From the NCBI RefSeq assembly GCF_014218295.1, contig NZ_AP023287.1:744001-808000 (forward strand): a stretch of DNA of 64,000 bases. Reading direction: 5' to 3'. This document shows positions 37,089 through 46,820 of this stretch, in pieces. Source of the DNA: Mycolicibacterium litorale. Its GTDB lineage: Bacteria; Actinomycetota; Actinomycetes; Mycobacteriales; Mycobacteriaceae. Every line of letters starts with the position of its first letter. The first letter of the stretch is position 1. Made by a program: the position numbers and the translations under genes. The notes under the pieces were generated by a model, which made no database searches, was not told where the DNA came from, and was given only the letters and a program-made list of their open reading frames with translations.

Positions 37089-38432
37089 ATGAGCGTGCTG
37101 CTGTTCGGGGTTTCGCACCGCAGTGCCCCGGTGTCGGTGCTCGAGCAGTTGAGCACCGACGAGTCCGACCAGGCCAAGATCGTCGATCAGGTGCTGCAGT
37201 CGTCGCTGGTCACCGAGGCGATGGTGCTGTCGACCTGCAACCGCGTCGAGGTCTACGCGGTCGTCGACGCGTTCCACGGCGGCCTGTCCGTGATCGGGCA
37301 GGTGCTCGCCGAACACTGCGGCATGTCGCTCAACGATCTGACGAAGTACGCCTACGTGCGCTACGCCGAAGCCGCCGTCGAGCATCTGTTCGCCGTGGCC
37401 AGCGGATTGGACTCCGCGGTCATCGGTGAGCAGCAGGTGCTCGGCCAGGTCCGCCGGGCGTACGCGTCCGCCGAGGCCAACCACACCGTCGGCCGCACCC
37501 TGCACGAACTGTCGCAGCGCGCGCTGTCGGTGGGCAAACGCGTGCACTCCGAGACGGGCATCGACGCGGCCGGCGCCTCCGTGGTGTCGGTGGCCCTCGA
37601 CATCGCCGAGGCCAAGCTCGGCTCGCTGGCCGGCCGCACCGCGGTCGTCCTCGGCGCCGGCTCGATGGGCGCCCTGTCGGCCAAGCACCTGGTCCGCGCC
37701 GGCGTCGACCGGGTGCACGTGGTGAACCGGTCGCTGCCGCGGGCCCGCCGGTTGGCGCAGAGCCTGCTCGACCAGGGGGTCACCGCCGACGCGCACACCC
37801 TCGACGACATCGCCCATGCGATCGCCGACGCCGACGTGGTGATCACCTCGACCGGCGCGGTGCGCCCGGTGGTGTCGCTGGCCGACGCCCACCGCGGTCT
37901 GACCGGCCGGCCCGAGCACCGCCAGCTCGTCATCTGCGACCTCGGGATGCCCCGCGACGTCGATCCGGCCATCGCCGGGCTGCCCGGCGTGTACGTCGTC
38001 GACATGGAGCGCATCCAGCGTGAGCCGTCGGCGCGCGCCGCGGCCTCCGACGCCGACGCCGCCCGCTCGATCGTGGCCGCCGAGGTCGCCAACTACCTCG
38101 CCGGACAGCGGATGGCGGAAGTCACCCCGACCGTCACCGCGTTGCGGCAGCGCGCCGCCGACGTGGTCGAGGCGGAGTTGCTGCGCCTGGACAACCGGTT
38201 GCCAGGGCTTGACGCCGCGCACCGCGACGAGGTTGCCAAGACGGTCCGCCGGGTGGTCGACAAACTGCTGCACGCACCGACGGTGCGCGTCAAACAGTTG
38301 GCCAGTGCGCCGGGCGGCGACAGCTACGCCGAAGCGCTGCGTGAGCTCTTCGAACTCGACCAGCAGGCGGTGGACGCGGTCGCCGCCGGTGAATTGCCGC
38401 TGATGTCACTCGATCTCGACAAGTCCGAGTAA
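37089..38432 (+). CDS. hemA: glutamyl-tRNA reductase
   Basis: A 447-residue NADPH enzyme reducing Glu-tRNA to glutamate-1-semialdehyde, the committed step of C5 tetrapyrrole synthesis. The catalytic Cys50 is in [11 protein letters not shown], the signature [13 protein letters not shown] follows, and the NADPH site is [15 protein letters not shown] 37089. It is the first of the hemA-hemC-hemD-hemB operon; hemC starts 3 nt after the stop. Confidence 0.97.
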   Translation: MSVLLFGVSHRSAPVSVLEQLSTDESDQAKIVDQVLQSSLVTEAMVLSTCNRVEVYAVVDAFHGGLSVIGQVLAEHCGMSLNDLTKYAYVRYAEAAVEHLFAVASGLDSAVIGEQQVLGQVRRAYASAEANHTVGRTLHELSQRALSVGKRVHSETGIDAAGASVVSVALDIAEAKLGSLAGRTAVVLGAGSMGALSAKHLVRAGVDRVHVVNRSLPRARRLAQSLLDQGVTADAHTLDDIAHAIADADVVITSTGAVRPVVSLADAHRGLTGRPEHRQLVICDLGMPRDVDPAIAGLPGVYVVDMERIQREPSARAAASDADAARSIVAAEVANYLAGQRMAEVTPTVTALRQRAADVVEAELLRLDNRLPGLDAAHRDEVAKTVRRVVDKLLHAPTVRVKQLASAPGGDSYAEALRELFELDQQAVDAVAAGELPLMSLDLDKSE

Positions 38433-38435
38433 CGC

Positions 38436-39380
38436 TTGAGCAACGCCGACGCGCCCATCCGGATCGGTACCCGGGCCAGCCTCCTCGCGAGGACCCAGGC
38501 CGGCACCGTCCGGGACGCCCTGATCGCCAACGGGCACCCCGCCGAACTGGTGATGATCTCCACCGAGGGTGACCGCAACCAGGGGCCGATCGCCGACATC
38601 GGCGTCGGGGTGTTCACCGCCGCTTTGCGGGAGGCCATCGCCGACGGCCGGGTCGACGTGGCCGTGCACTCGTACAAGGATTTGCCGACGGCCGCCGATC
38701 CGCGTTTCACGATCGCCGCGATCCCGCCCCGCGAGGACCCCAGGGACGCCCTGGTGGCCCGCGACGGCCTGGTGCTGGGGGAGTTGCCCGCCGGCTCGGT
38801 CATCGGCACGTCGAGCCCGCGACGGGCCGCACAGCTTAGAGCACTGGGTCTCGGTTTGGAAATCCGCCCCCTAAGAGGCAACCTAGATACCAGGTTGAGC
38901 AGGGTCGGAAACGGTGAACTCGACGGCATCGTGATCGCCCGGGCGGGTCTTGCCCGCATCGGACGGCTCGGCGATGTCACCGAGACCCTCGAACCGGTGC
39001 AGATGTTGCCAGCGCCGGCTCAGGGCGCCCTCGCGGTCGAGTGCCGCGCAGGCGATACCGCACTGGTCGCGCTGTTGGCGGAGTTGGACGACGCCGACAC
39101 GCGCGCGGCGGTCACCGCGGAACGGGTCCTGCTCGCCCAACTGGAGGCGGGTTGTGCCGCACCGGTGGGCGCGATCGCCGAGGTGGTCGAGTCTATCGAT
39201 GAGGACGGCCGCGTCTTCGAAGAGGTGTCGCTTCGCGGCTGCGTGGCGGCACTGGACGGATCCGACGTGATCCGTGCGTCTGGCATCGGAACTCCGGGTC
39301 GGGCCGCAGACCTCGGGGTCTCGGTCGCCGCGGAATTGTTCGAACTGGGGGCGCGCGAGCTCATTGCGGATCACCACTGA
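38436..39380 (+). CDS. hemC: porphobilinogen deaminase
   Basis: A 314-residue hydroxymethylbilane synthase polymerising four porphobilinogens. The dipyrromethane cofactor is attached at Cys240 ([11 protein letters not shown]); substrate-site arginines are in [11 protein letters not shown] and [10 protein letters not shown]. The start is TTG 38436, 3 nt after hemA. The DNA around 38836-38890 has short A/T-richer stretches compared with its surroundings, but the frame is intact. Confidence 0.96.
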   Translation: MSNADAPIRIGTRASLLARTQAGTVRDALIANGHPAELVMISTEGDRNQGPIADIGVGVFTAALREAIADGRVDVAVHSYKDLPTAADPRFTIAAIPPREDPRDALVARDGLVLGELPAGSVIGTSSPRRAAQLRALGLGLEIRPLRGNLDTRLSRVGNGELDGIVIARAGLARIGRLGDVTETLEPVQMLPAPAQGALAVECRAGDTALVALLAELDDADTRAAVTAERVLLAQLEAGCAAPVGAIAEVVESIDEDGRVFEEVSLRGCVAALDGSDVIRASGIGTPGRAADLGVSVAAELFELGARELIADHH

Positions 39381-39404
39381 GCTGTAGAGCGGAGTGAGCG
39401 ACAG

Positions 39405-41075
39405 ATGACTCGGCAGGAGAGCGGGCGCGGGCGCAAGATGAAGCCCGGCCGCATCACCTTCGTGGGTTCGGGCCCCGGTGACCCCGGCCTGCTGACCACA
39501 CGGGCCCACAGTGTGCTCGTCAACGCCGCGCTGGTGTTCACCGACCCGGACGTTCCCGAGGCCGTGCTGTCGCTGGTGGGCGCGCACCTGCCGCCGCCGT
39601 CGGGCCCCGAGCCGGCGGAGCCGGCCCAGTCGGCCGACGCCGACGACGAGCAGCCGGTGTCGACGATCCCGGGCGGCCCCGACATCCGGCCCGCACTGGG
39701 CGACCCGGCCGAGGTGGCCAAGACCCTGGCCGGCGAGGCCAAGCACGGCGTGGACGTGGTGCGGCTGGTGGCGGGCGACCCGCTGTCGGTCGACGCGGTC
39801 ATCGCCGAGGTGAACGCGCTGGCGAAGAGCCACGCCAACTTCGAGATCGTGCCGGGCCTGCCCGACACGACCGCGGTGCCGACGTACGCCGGCCTGCCGC
39901 TCGGTTCCACCCACACCGTCGCCGACGTGCGCGGCGACGTGGACTGGGCCGCGATCGCCGCGGCACCGGGACCGCTGATCCTGCACGCGACCGCATCGCA
40001 TCTGCCGGACGCGGCGCGCACGCTGATCGAGTACGGCATCTCCGAGTCCACCCCGACCGTCGTCACCGCCAACGGCACCACCTGCCAGCAGCGCTCGGTG
40101 GAGTCGACGCTGTCCGGGCTGATCGACAAGAACGTACTGGCCGGTCCGGAGCAGACCGGGGCGCCCGCGGGTCCGCTGGCCGGACCGCTGGTGGTGACCG
40201 TCGGCAAAACCGTCGCCAACCGAGCGAAGCTGAACTGGTGGGAGAGCCGGGCGCTGTACGGCTGGACCGTGCTGGTGCCGCGCACCAAGGACCAGGCCGG
40301 TGAGATGAGCGACAAACTCGTCGGCCACGGCGCCCTGCCGATCGAGGTGCCGACCATCGCCGTCGAACCGCCGCGCAGCCCCGCGCAGATGGAACGAGCG
40401 GTCAAGGGCCTGGTCGACGGCCGGTTCCAGTGGGTGGTGTTCACCTCCACCAACGCGGTGCGCGCGGTGTGGGAGAAGTTCAACGAGTTCGGTCTCGATG
40501 CCCGCGCGTTCTCCGGGGTCAAGATCGCCTGCGTCGGTCAGGCGACGGCCGAGAAGGTGCGCGCGTTCGGCATCAACCCCGAACTGGTCCCGACGGGTGA
40601 GCAGTCCTCGCTGGGACTGCTCGACGAGTTCCCGCCGTACGACGACATCTTCGATCCGGTGAACCGGGTGCTGCTGCCGCGTGCCGACATCGCCACCGAG
40701 ACGCTGGCCGAGGGCCTGCGCGAGCGCGGGTGGGAGATCGAGGACGTCACCGCCTACCGGACCGTGCGGGCCGCGCCGCCGCCGGCGTCGACGCGCGAGA
40801 TGATCAAAACCGGTGGCTTCGACGCGGTCTGCTTCACCTCCAGCTCCACGGTGCGCAACCTGGTCGGCATCGCCGGTAAGCCGCACGCCCGCACGATCGT
40901 CGCCTGCATCGGCCCGAAGACCGCCGAGACCGCCGCGGAGTTCGGCCTGCGCGTCGACGTGCAGCCCGAGGTGGCCGCCGTCGGTCCGCTGGTGGAGGCG
41001 CTCGCCGAGCACGCCGCTCGGCTGCGGGCCGAGGGTGCGCTGCCGCCGCCGCGCAAGAAGAGCCGCCGCCGCTGA
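39405..41075 (+). CDS. hemD: bifunctional uroporphyrin-III C-methyltransferase-like / uroporphyrinogen-III synthase
   Basis: A 556-residue fusion. The N-terminal half (about 10-265) is a tetrapyrrole-methylase-type domain ([37 protein letters not shown]), though its acceptor loop is interrupted by an acidic insert at about 65-85. The C-terminal half (about 275-545) is HemD ([48 protein letters not shown]), which cyclises hydroxymethylbilane. A Lys/Arg-rich tail ends the protein. ATG 39405. Confidence 0.94.
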   Translation: MTRQESGRGRKMKPGRITFVGSGPGDPGLLTTRAHSVLVNAALVFTDPDVPEAVLSLVGAHLPPPSGPEPAEPAQSADADDEQPVSTIPGGPDIRPALGDPAEVAKTLAGEAKHGVDVVRLVAGDPLSVDAVIAEVNALAKSHANFEIVPGLPDTTAVPTYAGLPLGSTHTVADVRGDVDWAAIAAAPGPLILHATASHLPDAARTLIEYGISESTPTVVTANGTTCQQRSVESTLSGLIDKNVLAGPEQTGAPAGPLAGPLVVTVGKTVANRAKLNWWESRALYGWTVLVPRTKDQAGEMSDKLVGHGALPIEVPTIAVEPPRSPAQMERAVKGLVDGRFQWVVFTSTNAVRAVWEKFNEFGLDARAFSGVKIACVGQATAEKVRAFGINPELVPTGEQSSLGLLDEFPPYDDIFDPVNRVLLPRADIATETLAEGLRERGWEIEDVTAYRTVRAAPPPASTREMIKTGGFDAVCFTSSSTVRNLVGIAGKPHARTIVACIGPKTAETAAEFGLRVDVQPEVAAVGPLVEALAEHAARLRAEGALPPPRKKSRRR

Positions 41076-41077
41076 TC

Positions 41078-42049
41078 ATGCGTCAGCGTCCACGTCGGTT
41101 GCGTTCGACCCCGGCCATGCGCCGGCTGGTTGCTGAAACCTCTTTGGAGCCAAGGCATCTCGTGTTGCCGATGTTCGTCGCCGACGGGATCGACGAGCCG
41201 CGGCCGATATCTTCCATGCCCGGCGTGGTGCAGCACACCCGCGACTCGCTGCGCCGCGCGGCCGCCGACGCGGTGGCCGCAGGCGTCGGCGGGCTGATGC
41301 TGTTCGGGGTGCCCCGCGACGAGGACAAGGACCCGCGCGGTTCGGTCGGCATCGACGCCGACGGCATCCTCAACGTCGCGCTGCGCGATCTGGCCAAGGA
41401 CCTCGGCGACGACACCGTGATCATGGCCGACACCTGCCTCGACGAGTTCACCGACCACGGGCACTGCGGCGTGCTGGACGACCGCGGCCGGGTCGACAAC
41501 GACGCCACGAACCAGCAGTACGTGAAAATGGCGGTGGCACAGGCGCAGTCGGGCGCCCACGTGGTGGCGCCGAGCGGGATGATGGACGGTCAGGTGGCCG
41601 CCATCCGCGACGGGCTCGACGGTGCCGGGCACACCGACGTGGCGATCCTGGCGTACGCCGCCAAGTTCGCGTCGGCGTTCTACGGGCCGTTCCGCGAGGC
41701 CGTCGGCTCGAGCCTGCAGGGCGACCGCAGGACCTACCAGCAGGACAGCGGCAACGCCCGCGAGGCGCTGCGGGAGATCGAACTCGACCTCGCCGAGGGC
41801 GCCGACATGGTGATGGTGAAACCGGCCATGTCCTACCTCGACGTGGTGCGCGCCTGCGCCGAGATCTCGCCGGTGCCGGTGGCCGCGTATCAGATCTCGG
41901 GTGAGTACGCGATGATCAGCGCCGCCGCCGCCAACGGCTGGATCGATCTGCAGGCCTCCGCGCTGGAAGCGCTGGTCGGCATCCGGCGTGCGGGCGCCGA
42001 CATCGTGCTCACCTACTGGGCGGCCGACGTGGCCGGCTGGCTGGGATGA
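41078..42049 (+). CDS. hemB: delta-aminolevulinic acid dehydratase
   Basis: A 323-residue TIM-barrel enzyme condensing two ALA to porphobilinogen. The Schiff-base lysines lie in [14 protein letters not shown] and [10 protein letters not shown]. The metal loop reads [14 protein letters not shown], with one of the classical three zinc cysteines replaced by Asp. ATG 41078 is 2 nt after the hemD stop. It is the last tetrapyrrole gene of the operon. Confidence 0.97.
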   Translation: MRQRPRRLRSTPAMRRLVAETSLEPRHLVLPMFVADGIDEPRPISSMPGVVQHTRDSLRRAAADAVAAGVGGLMLFGVPRDEDKDPRGSVGIDADGILNVALRDLAKDLGDDTVIMADTCLDEFTDHGHCGVLDDRGRVDNDATNQQYVKMAVAQAQSGAHVVAPSGMMDGQVAAIRDGLDGAGHTDVAILAYAAKFASAFYGPFREAVGSSLQGDRRTYQQDSGNAREALREIELDLAEGADMVMVKPAMSYLDVVRACAEISPVPVAAYQISGEYAMISAAAANGWIDLQASALEALVGIRRAGADIVLTYWAADVAGWLG

Positions 42050-42479
42050 CCGAACCCGCCACCAGGCCCCCGGGCCGCCTCCCGCCCGCCCGCCCGACGT
42101 CGACACCGGTTTCTGGTTGTGGGCGGCCGCACTGCCGCTGTTGGTGATCGGCTACCTGATCGACAACCTGATGGTGCCGACGGCGGGCGCGACGCTGTTC
42201 GTCAAGGGAATGGCGGTGATGATCGTCGTGGTGGTCACGGCGATCGTGGCGACGTTCCTCGTCCTGCTGCGCCAGGGCTACCGCTGGACCCGCACCCTGC
42301 TCACCGCGGGCGGCTTCGGTTCGATCGCCTACACCGTCACGAATCTGTTCACCGTGGAGCGGGAGTCGCCGGTCGCGGCGTTCGGCTACGCGGTCACCGC
42401 GATCATCGGATCGGTGCTCATCGCGGGCGGCATCTACCTGTTGCACCGCAAAGACGCCAACGCCTTTTTCGTCCGGTGA
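42046..42479 (+). CDS. membrane protein (Rv0513 position) with apparent N-terminal frameshift
   Basis: ATG 42046 overlaps the hemB stop (ATGA) and encodes [10 protein letters not shown], but that frame stops near 42144. From about 42075 the conserved protein continues in another frame: [21 protein letters not shown] and four membrane helices ending KDANAFFVR at 42479. The switch falls in a C-rich run (about 42068-42098) and is explained by one missing base. The only start in the second frame, GTG 41988, lies 60 nt inside hemB and gives an implausible N-terminus. It is either a natural frameshift or a sequence error. Confidence 0.6.
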
Positions 42480-42500
42480 CCGCGCTAGGCTGACCCGACC

Positions 42501-42947
42501 ATGACCGCTTCGCCAACCCCGTCGCGGCCGCGCGTGGTCGACATCGCGTTCTGGACCTTGATCGGCGGGGCCGTCCTGCTCATCCTCGGTGGACTGCTCG
42601 CCGCCACCGTCTCCTTCGAGACGGCGCGCTCGGCGATCGATCCGGAGGTGACCAACGACAAGGTGCGCAACTACCTCACCGTCTATCGCGGCATGGGTAT
42701 CGGCGCGGTACTCGCAGGCGCCGGGTTGGCGTTCGTGGCCGGCCGCGCGCGCCGCGGGGACCCGAAGTTCCGCCGCGCCACCGTCGCGCTGGCACTGGCG
42801 ATCGCGGTGGTGCTGCTCATGCTGGCCGTCGGAGCCGGCGTGGGCCAGCCCATGACCCTGCTGTCGCTGGTGCCGATCGCCGTCGGCGCGGTGCTGCTGA
42901 CCCGCCGCAGCGCCGCCGGCTGGTTCGAGCAGGGGGAGAGGCGATGA
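42501..42947 (+). CDS. four-helix membrane protein
   Basis: A 148-residue protein with four predicted membrane helices (about 14-36, 62-80, 90-110 and 116-132). The first loop between helices is FETARSAIDPEVTNDKVRNYLTVYR. I do not recognise the family. It is coupled by ATGA overlap to the next gene and belongs to a run of small membrane-protein genes after hemB. Confidence 0.7.
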   Translation: MTASPTPSRPRVVDIAFWTLIGGAVLLILGGLLAATVSFETARSAIDPEVTNDKVRNYLTVYRGMGIGAVLAGAGLAFVAGRARRGDPKFRRATVALALAIAVVLLMLAVGAGVGQPMTLLSLVPIAVGAVLLTRRSAAGWFEQGERR

Positions 42948-43414
42948 CCGCACCGTCGACCGAGCGGCTGTTCTACGAACCCGGCGCGAGCTGGGCGTGG
43001 CTGCTCGCCGGACCCGCGGCGGGCGGGGCGATGCTGGCGATCCAGATGTCGGCCGGCTACGGGTTGCAGCCGCTGGTGCCGGTGCTGTTCCTGGTTCTGG
43101 TGTCGGGTTTTCTGGCCATCCAGGTCAAGGCCGCGCGCATCCACACCTCCGTCGAGCTGACCCGCGACACCCTGCGCCAGGGTGCCGAGATCACCAAGCT
43201 GGCCGACATCGTCGCGGTGTATCCGCCCGCCACGGGTGCCGAGGTGCCGAAGTGGCAGTCGGCGCGGGCGCTCGGCGAGCTGACCGGCGTGCCGCGCGGG
43301 CGCACCGGTATCGGGCTGAAGCTGTCGAACAACCGCACAGCGCAGGCGTGGGCGCGGCGGCATGCCGCCCTGCGGGAGGAGCTGACCAGGCTGGTCGAGG
43401 AACGGACACCGTGA
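42944..43414 (+). CDS. membrane-anchored protein, possibly DUF3093-like
   Basis: A 156-residue protein with two N-terminal membrane helices (about 17-35 and 40-60) and a soluble PH-like C-terminal part (IHTSVELTRDTLRQGAEITKLADIVAVYPP, then GIGLKLSNNRTAQAWARRHAALREEL). The size and layout suggest DUF3093; confidence in the family is moderate. It is coupled to both neighbours by 4-nt overlaps. Confidence 0.65.
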   Translation: MTAPSTERLFYEPGASWAWLLAGPAAGGAMLAIQMSAGYGLQPLVPVLFLVLVSGFLAIQVKAARIHTSVELTRDTLRQGAEITKLADIVAVYPPATGAEVPKWQSARALGELTGVPRGRTGIGLKLSNNRTAQAWARRHAALREELTRLVEERTP

Positions 43415-43647
43415 GCGCGCGGGGTCGCGCGCTGCTGGAACTGGTGTCGGCCGCGGCCGCGGCGGTCGGCTGTGTGGCGAGTTGGTCGGCGGCAGGCAGA
43501 CCGGCGACGGCCGCGCCGGTCGTGCCCGGGGAGCCCGAAACCGCCGTGATGGTGTACTCCGCGCCCCTGCTGGTGCTGGCCCTGCTGCTCGCGACCCTCG
43601 CCGGTGTGCTGCTCGTCGTGGGAGTGGCCCGGCTGCGGCGTGGCTGA
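43411..43647 (+). CDS. two-helix small membrane protein
   Basis: A 78-residue protein starting at GTG 43411, which overlaps the preceding stop (GTGA). Two hydrophobic helices (about 8-25 and 50-73) are separated by an Ala/Pro/Glu loop (RPATAAPVVPGEPETAVMVYS). It overlaps the following gene by 8 nt. No family recognised. Confidence 0.6.
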   Translation: MSARGRALLELVSAAAAAVGCVASWSAAGRPATAAPVVPGEPETAVMVYSAPLLVLALLLATLAGVLLVVGVARLRRG

Positions 43648-44392
43648 CTGGTCGCCGGTCACCACCGGCGAATCCGGCGCACGGGTGTTCTGCAGCGCGG
43701 ACGGAACCCGTTACCGCAAGGTCGTCGACGGCGCCGACGCCGCCGCACTGGCCGACGAACGCGACCGCATCGAGTGGGCGGGCGCCCACGGGATTCCCGG
43801 GCCGAGCGTCCTGGACTGGCGGCGCACCCGCGACGGCGCCGAGCTGATCATGACGGCAGTCGCCGGCACACCCGCCGACCGGCTGAGCGCCCGCGCCCTG
43901 GCCGCCGCCTGGCCGCACATCGTCGCCGCCGTCCGCGCACTCCACGACGTCCCGGCCGCGCTGTGCCCGTACCGGCGCGATCTGGACGCCATGCTGGCGC
44001 GGGCCCGCGACGTCGTCTCGCGCGACGCAGTCAACCCGGACTTCCTGCCCGACGAGGACCGGGGCGTGCCGCCGACGTGGTTGCTGGAGCGGGTCGAACG
44101 CGACGCCGGGCGCCGGGGTGCGCAGGAGCGGGCCGAGGCAGTGGTCTGCCACGGCGACCTGTGCCTGCCGAACATCGTCGTCGACGGTGCTCAGGTGGCC
44201 GGTTTCGTCGACCTCGGGCGACTCGGGCTCGCCGATCCGCACGCCGACCTGTCCCTGCTGCTGGAGAGCACGCGGCAGGCCTTCCCGGCGTTCGCGGCGG
44301 CGGCGCGCACGGTGGCCGACCGCGACTATCCGCGACGCATCGACGACGAACGGCTGCAGTTCTACCTCTGGCTCGATCCGCTGACGTGGTGA
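43640..44392 (+). CDS. aminoglycoside phosphotransferase, APH(3'')-like
   Basis: A 250-residue kinase. The catalytic loop is VCHGDLCLPNIVV (His171, Asp173, Asn178) and the metal Asp191 is in FVDLGRLGLADPHADL. SGARVF near the start, the spacing of DERDRIEWAGAHGIPGPSVLDW, and the C-terminal FYLWLDPLTW closely resemble streptomycin 3''-phosphotransferases of Streptomyces and M. fortuitum. It is slightly short, with a reduced penultimate helix. Intrinsic streptomycin modification is plausible but not shown. The start is GTG 43640. Confidence 0.82.
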   Translation: MADWSPVTTGESGARVFCSADGTRYRKVVDGADAAALADERDRIEWAGAHGIPGPSVLDWRRTRDGAELIMTAVAGTPADRLSARALAAAWPHIVAAVRALHDVPAALCPYRRDLDAMLARARDVVSRDAVNPDFLPDEDRGVPPTWLLERVERDAGRRGAQERAEAVVCHGDLCLPNIVVDGAQVAGFVDLGRLGLADPHADLSLLLESTRQAFPAFAAAARTVADRDYPRRIDDERLQFYLWLDPLTW

Positions 44393-44438
44393 CGCTGCTC
44401 ACAGCCCTGTTGGTACAAAGTGCAGAATCTGTAACACT

Positions 44439-45314
44439 GTGTCCATGACGGAGCTGGCGCAGAACAACACCGAGGTCGACGCGCTGCCGCTGGGGCCGCA
44501 GTCGCTGGTCTGGCGGTACTTCGGGGACAACCGGATGTATCTCATCGGTCCGCGGCCCGCGGTCCTGCAGAACATGCTCGCCGAGCTCGGGCAGGGCGTC
44601 CTGGACCACTCGGTGTTCTTCTCCGACACCGCCGCCCGGGTCAAACGGTCGCTGCCGCCGATCTTCATGACCGTCTACGGCTCCGACGACGACAACGCGG
44701 GCCTCAACGTCCGCGACTTCCACCACGACATCAAGGGTGAGATCACCCACCCTGACGGCCGGGTCTCGCGCTACCACGCGCTGGACCCGGAGACGTATTT
44801 CTGGGCCCATGCGACGTTCGTCGAGCAGGTGCTCTACTTCGCCGACACCTTCGTCAAGAAGCTGTCGCAGGCGGAGAAGGAGCAGATCTACCTGGAGTCC
44901 AAGACCTGGTACCGCCGCTACGGCGTGAGCGACCGCCCGATGCCCGCCACCTACGCGGAGTTCGAACGGTACTGGCAGCACATGCTCGACGACGTCGTGG
45001 TCGCGCATCAGACCGCGAAGTACGGCGTCGGCTACGTGACCAAGGGCTTCCCCTGCCCGAAGGGGATGAACCCGGCCGTGTGGCGGGTGGTGTCGGTGGC
45101 GTTCAATCCGCTCGCGGCGTTCCTGACCACCGGCGGGTTGCCGCCGCAGGCCCGTCAACTGCTGGGGCTGCCGTGGACCGAGCGCCAGGAGCGCCGGTAT
45201 CAGCGCTTCGCGGCGTTCTGGCGGTCGCGGCCGGTGAACTGGCTGTGGGACCGGCTGCCGATGAGCGTGCGGTACAACAAGTACGCGCAGCGGGGCTATG
45301 CGCACGCTCGATAG
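44439..45314 (+). CDS. DUF2236 (MpaB/Lcp-like) oxygenase family protein
   Basis: A 291-residue DUF2236 protein, a family that includes latex-clearing haem oxygenase and MpaB. The family blocks [58 protein letters not shown] and [10 protein letters not shown] are present; the His residues in FHHDIKG and WAHATF are candidate haem ligands. The substrate is unknown. GTG 44439 or ATG 44445 may be the start. The 3' end overlaps the tetR gene by 17 nt. Confidence 0.85.
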   Translation: MSMTELAQNNTEVDALPLGPQSLVWRYFGDNRMYLIGPRPAVLQNMLAELGQGVLDHSVFFSDTAARVKRSLPPIFMTVYGSDDDNAGLNVRDFHHDIKGEITHPDGRVSRYHALDPETYFWAHATFVEQVLYFADTFVKKLSQAEKEQIYLESKTWYRRYGVSDRPMPATYAEFERYWQHMLDDVVVAHQTAKYGVGYVTKGFPCPKGMNPAVWRVVSVAFNPLAAFLTTGGLPPQARQLLGLPWTERQERRYQRFAAFWRSRPVNWLWDRLPMSVRYNKYAQRGYAHAR

Positions 45315-45891
45315 CGCCACCGAGGCGATCCTGGACGCCGCCGTGGCCGAATTCGAGCGCCACGGTTTCCGCCGCGTCGCCCTCGACGACGTCGCGCGGC
45401 GGGCGGGGGTCAGCCGCACCACGATCTACCGGCGCTTCGCCAACCGCGACGAGCTGGTGGCCGCGGTGGTCGAGCGGGAGAACGTCGCGCTGTTCGCCGA
45501 CATCGCCCGTGAACTCAAAGACGCCGGGCCGCAGTCGAACTACTACGTCGAGGCGTTCACGCTGTCGATCCTGAAGTTCCGCGGGCACCGGATCCTCAAC
45601 GGCATGCTCGCCGAGGATCCCGCATTCGTGCTGGCGCTGGCCCACCAGCACTGGGCGGCGGCCGTCGAGCGGATGGCCGAGGCGTTGCGCGTCATCTTCC
45701 CGGCCGGCTTCGCCGAGCGGATCGGTCCGCGCGTGGTCAATGAACTCGCCGACGTCATCCTGCGCTACGCCGCGATGGTGCTGTTGCTGCCGAGCATGCA
45801 GCCGCTCGACACCGCCGACGAACTCCGGGCGTTCGCCACCCAACATTTCCTGCCGAGCCTGCCCGCCGCGCTGAGAGCTGTGCCGGCGTAA
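45298..45891 (+). CDS. TetR-family transcriptional regulator
   Basis: A 197-residue regulator. The helix-turn-helix is at about residues 24-64 ([30 protein letters not shown]), followed by a ligand domain. ATG 45298 lies inside the end of the DUF2236 gene, so the two are co-transcribed, and the regulator likely controls this pair. Ligand unknown. Confidence 0.88.
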   Translation: MRTLDSATEAILDAAVAEFERHGFRRVALDDVARRAGVSRTTIYRRFANRDELVAAVVERENVALFADIARELKDAGPQSNYYVEAFTLSILKFRGHRILNGMLAEDPAFVLALAHQHWAAAVERMAEALRVIFPAGFAERIGPRVVNELADVILRYAAMVLLLPSMQPLDTADELRAFATQHFLPSLPAALRAVPA

Positions 45892-45937
45892 CCCGGCTTC
45901 TGTTTCGCAGATCACACAATCGGCTAGTCGTTAATCC

Positions 45938-46246
45938 ATGAGCAGCGACGACGAAGAACTCACCGGGGCCGAGAAAAACGCCTCGCAGAACGTGGCCGAC
46001 GACCCCGACGCGAAGATCACCGAGAAACCCGAGGTCACCGACGAGCACCGCGAGGTGGCCAAGGAGATGCGCAAGGAGTACGAGGAGGACCGTCCCACGA
46101 TCGTGATGCCGGGCACCGGCGGCACGGTGGCGGGCACCGCCGTCAACGAATGGGTTGACGAGAACGGCGAACCGAAATTCGGCAAGGACGGCGGGCAGGA
46201 CGAGCAGGGCGCCGAGACGGCGCAGGCCGGTTCCGAGTCCAGCTGA
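45938..46246 (+). CDS. acidic hypothetical protein
   Basis: A 102-residue, mostly disordered, highly charged protein (Asp/Glu/Lys-rich), with a single conserved-looking core DRPTIVMPGTGGTVAGTAVNEWVDENGEP. No signal peptide, membrane helix or known domain. ATG 45938 is the only reasonable start. I do not recognise it; the length of the intact frame and normal codon use argue that it is real. Confidence 0.6.
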   Translation: MSSDDEELTGAEKNASQNVADDPDAKITEKPEVTDEHREVAKEMRKEYEEDRPTIVMPGTGGTVAGTAVNEWVDENGEPKFGKDGGQDEQGAETAQAGSESS

Positions 46247-46280
46247 CGGTCGATCCGCCGGACGCGAATAGGGTGAGCCC

Positions 46281-46772
46281 GTGCACACCCTGGACCTCGT
46301 CGCGCCGGCCTTCGTCGACATGGCGCACGCGATCGTGTGGGCCTCGGCCGCCACCGTCGACGTGAACTGCCGCCCCCGCACGCGGGTGCTGCACCCGATC
46401 TGGGAATGGGACGGCACCGATCTGTTCGGCTGGATCGCCACCGTGCCGTCGCCCGTCAAACGCGCACACCTGGCCGCCCACCCGGAGATGTCGCTGAACT
46501 ACTGGGCGCCCAGCCAGGACACGTGCAGCGCGGACTGCCTCGTCGAGTGGTACACCGACGACGACACCCGCGCCGCCGTGTGGCACAGGTTCGCCAACGG
46601 GCCCGCCCCGGTCGGCTACGACCCCTACGTCATCCCGCAGTGGAGCGACGGTCCCACCTCCGACCAGTTCGCCGTCCTGCGCCTCACGCCGTACCGGCTG
46701 CGCGTCATGCCGGGCACCGTGATGACCCAGGGTGGCGGCGAGGTGTTGACCTGGCAAGGGCGTCTGCCCTGA
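46281..46772 (+). CDS. flavin/F420-binding split-barrel protein (PNPOx-like)
   Basis: A 163-residue protein of the pyridoxamine 5'-phosphate oxidase-like split-barrel superfamily: ATVDVNCRPRTRVLHPIWEWDGTDLFGWIAT, then VKRAHLAAHPEMSLNYW, and the C-terminal VLRLTPYRLRVMPG. It likely binds FMN or F420 as a dimer; the substrate is unknown. The start is GTG 46281. Confidence 0.78.
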   Translation: MHTLDLVAPAFVDMAHAIVWASAATVDVNCRPRTRVLHPIWEWDGTDLFGWIATVPSPVKRAHLAAHPEMSLNYWAPSQDTCSADCLVEWYTDDDTRAAVWHRFANGPAPVGYDPYVIPQWSDGPTSDQFAVLRLTPYRLRVMPGTVMTQGGGEVLTWQGRLP

Positions 46773-46776
46773 GACG

Positions 46777-46793
46777 AACTACACCCTGTAGTT
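46777..46793. promoter_or_regulatory. 17-bp palindrome over the likely hemL -35 region
   Basis: AACTACA-CCC-TGTAGTT has perfect 7-bp arms. It overlaps TTGACG (46792-46797), a likely -35 hexamer, with the hemL start 24-30 nt further on. The TACA/TGTA half sites resemble operators of BlaI/CopY-type repressors. This is inference. Confidence 0.45.
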
Positions 46794-46820
46794 GACGCGT
46801 TCGGCGCGGCTGGGACACTG

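Noticed and set aside
38836..38895. Possible foreign patch in hemC with locally lower GC
   Set aside because: It is short, in frame and encodes conserved HemC motifs, so there is no support for transfer.
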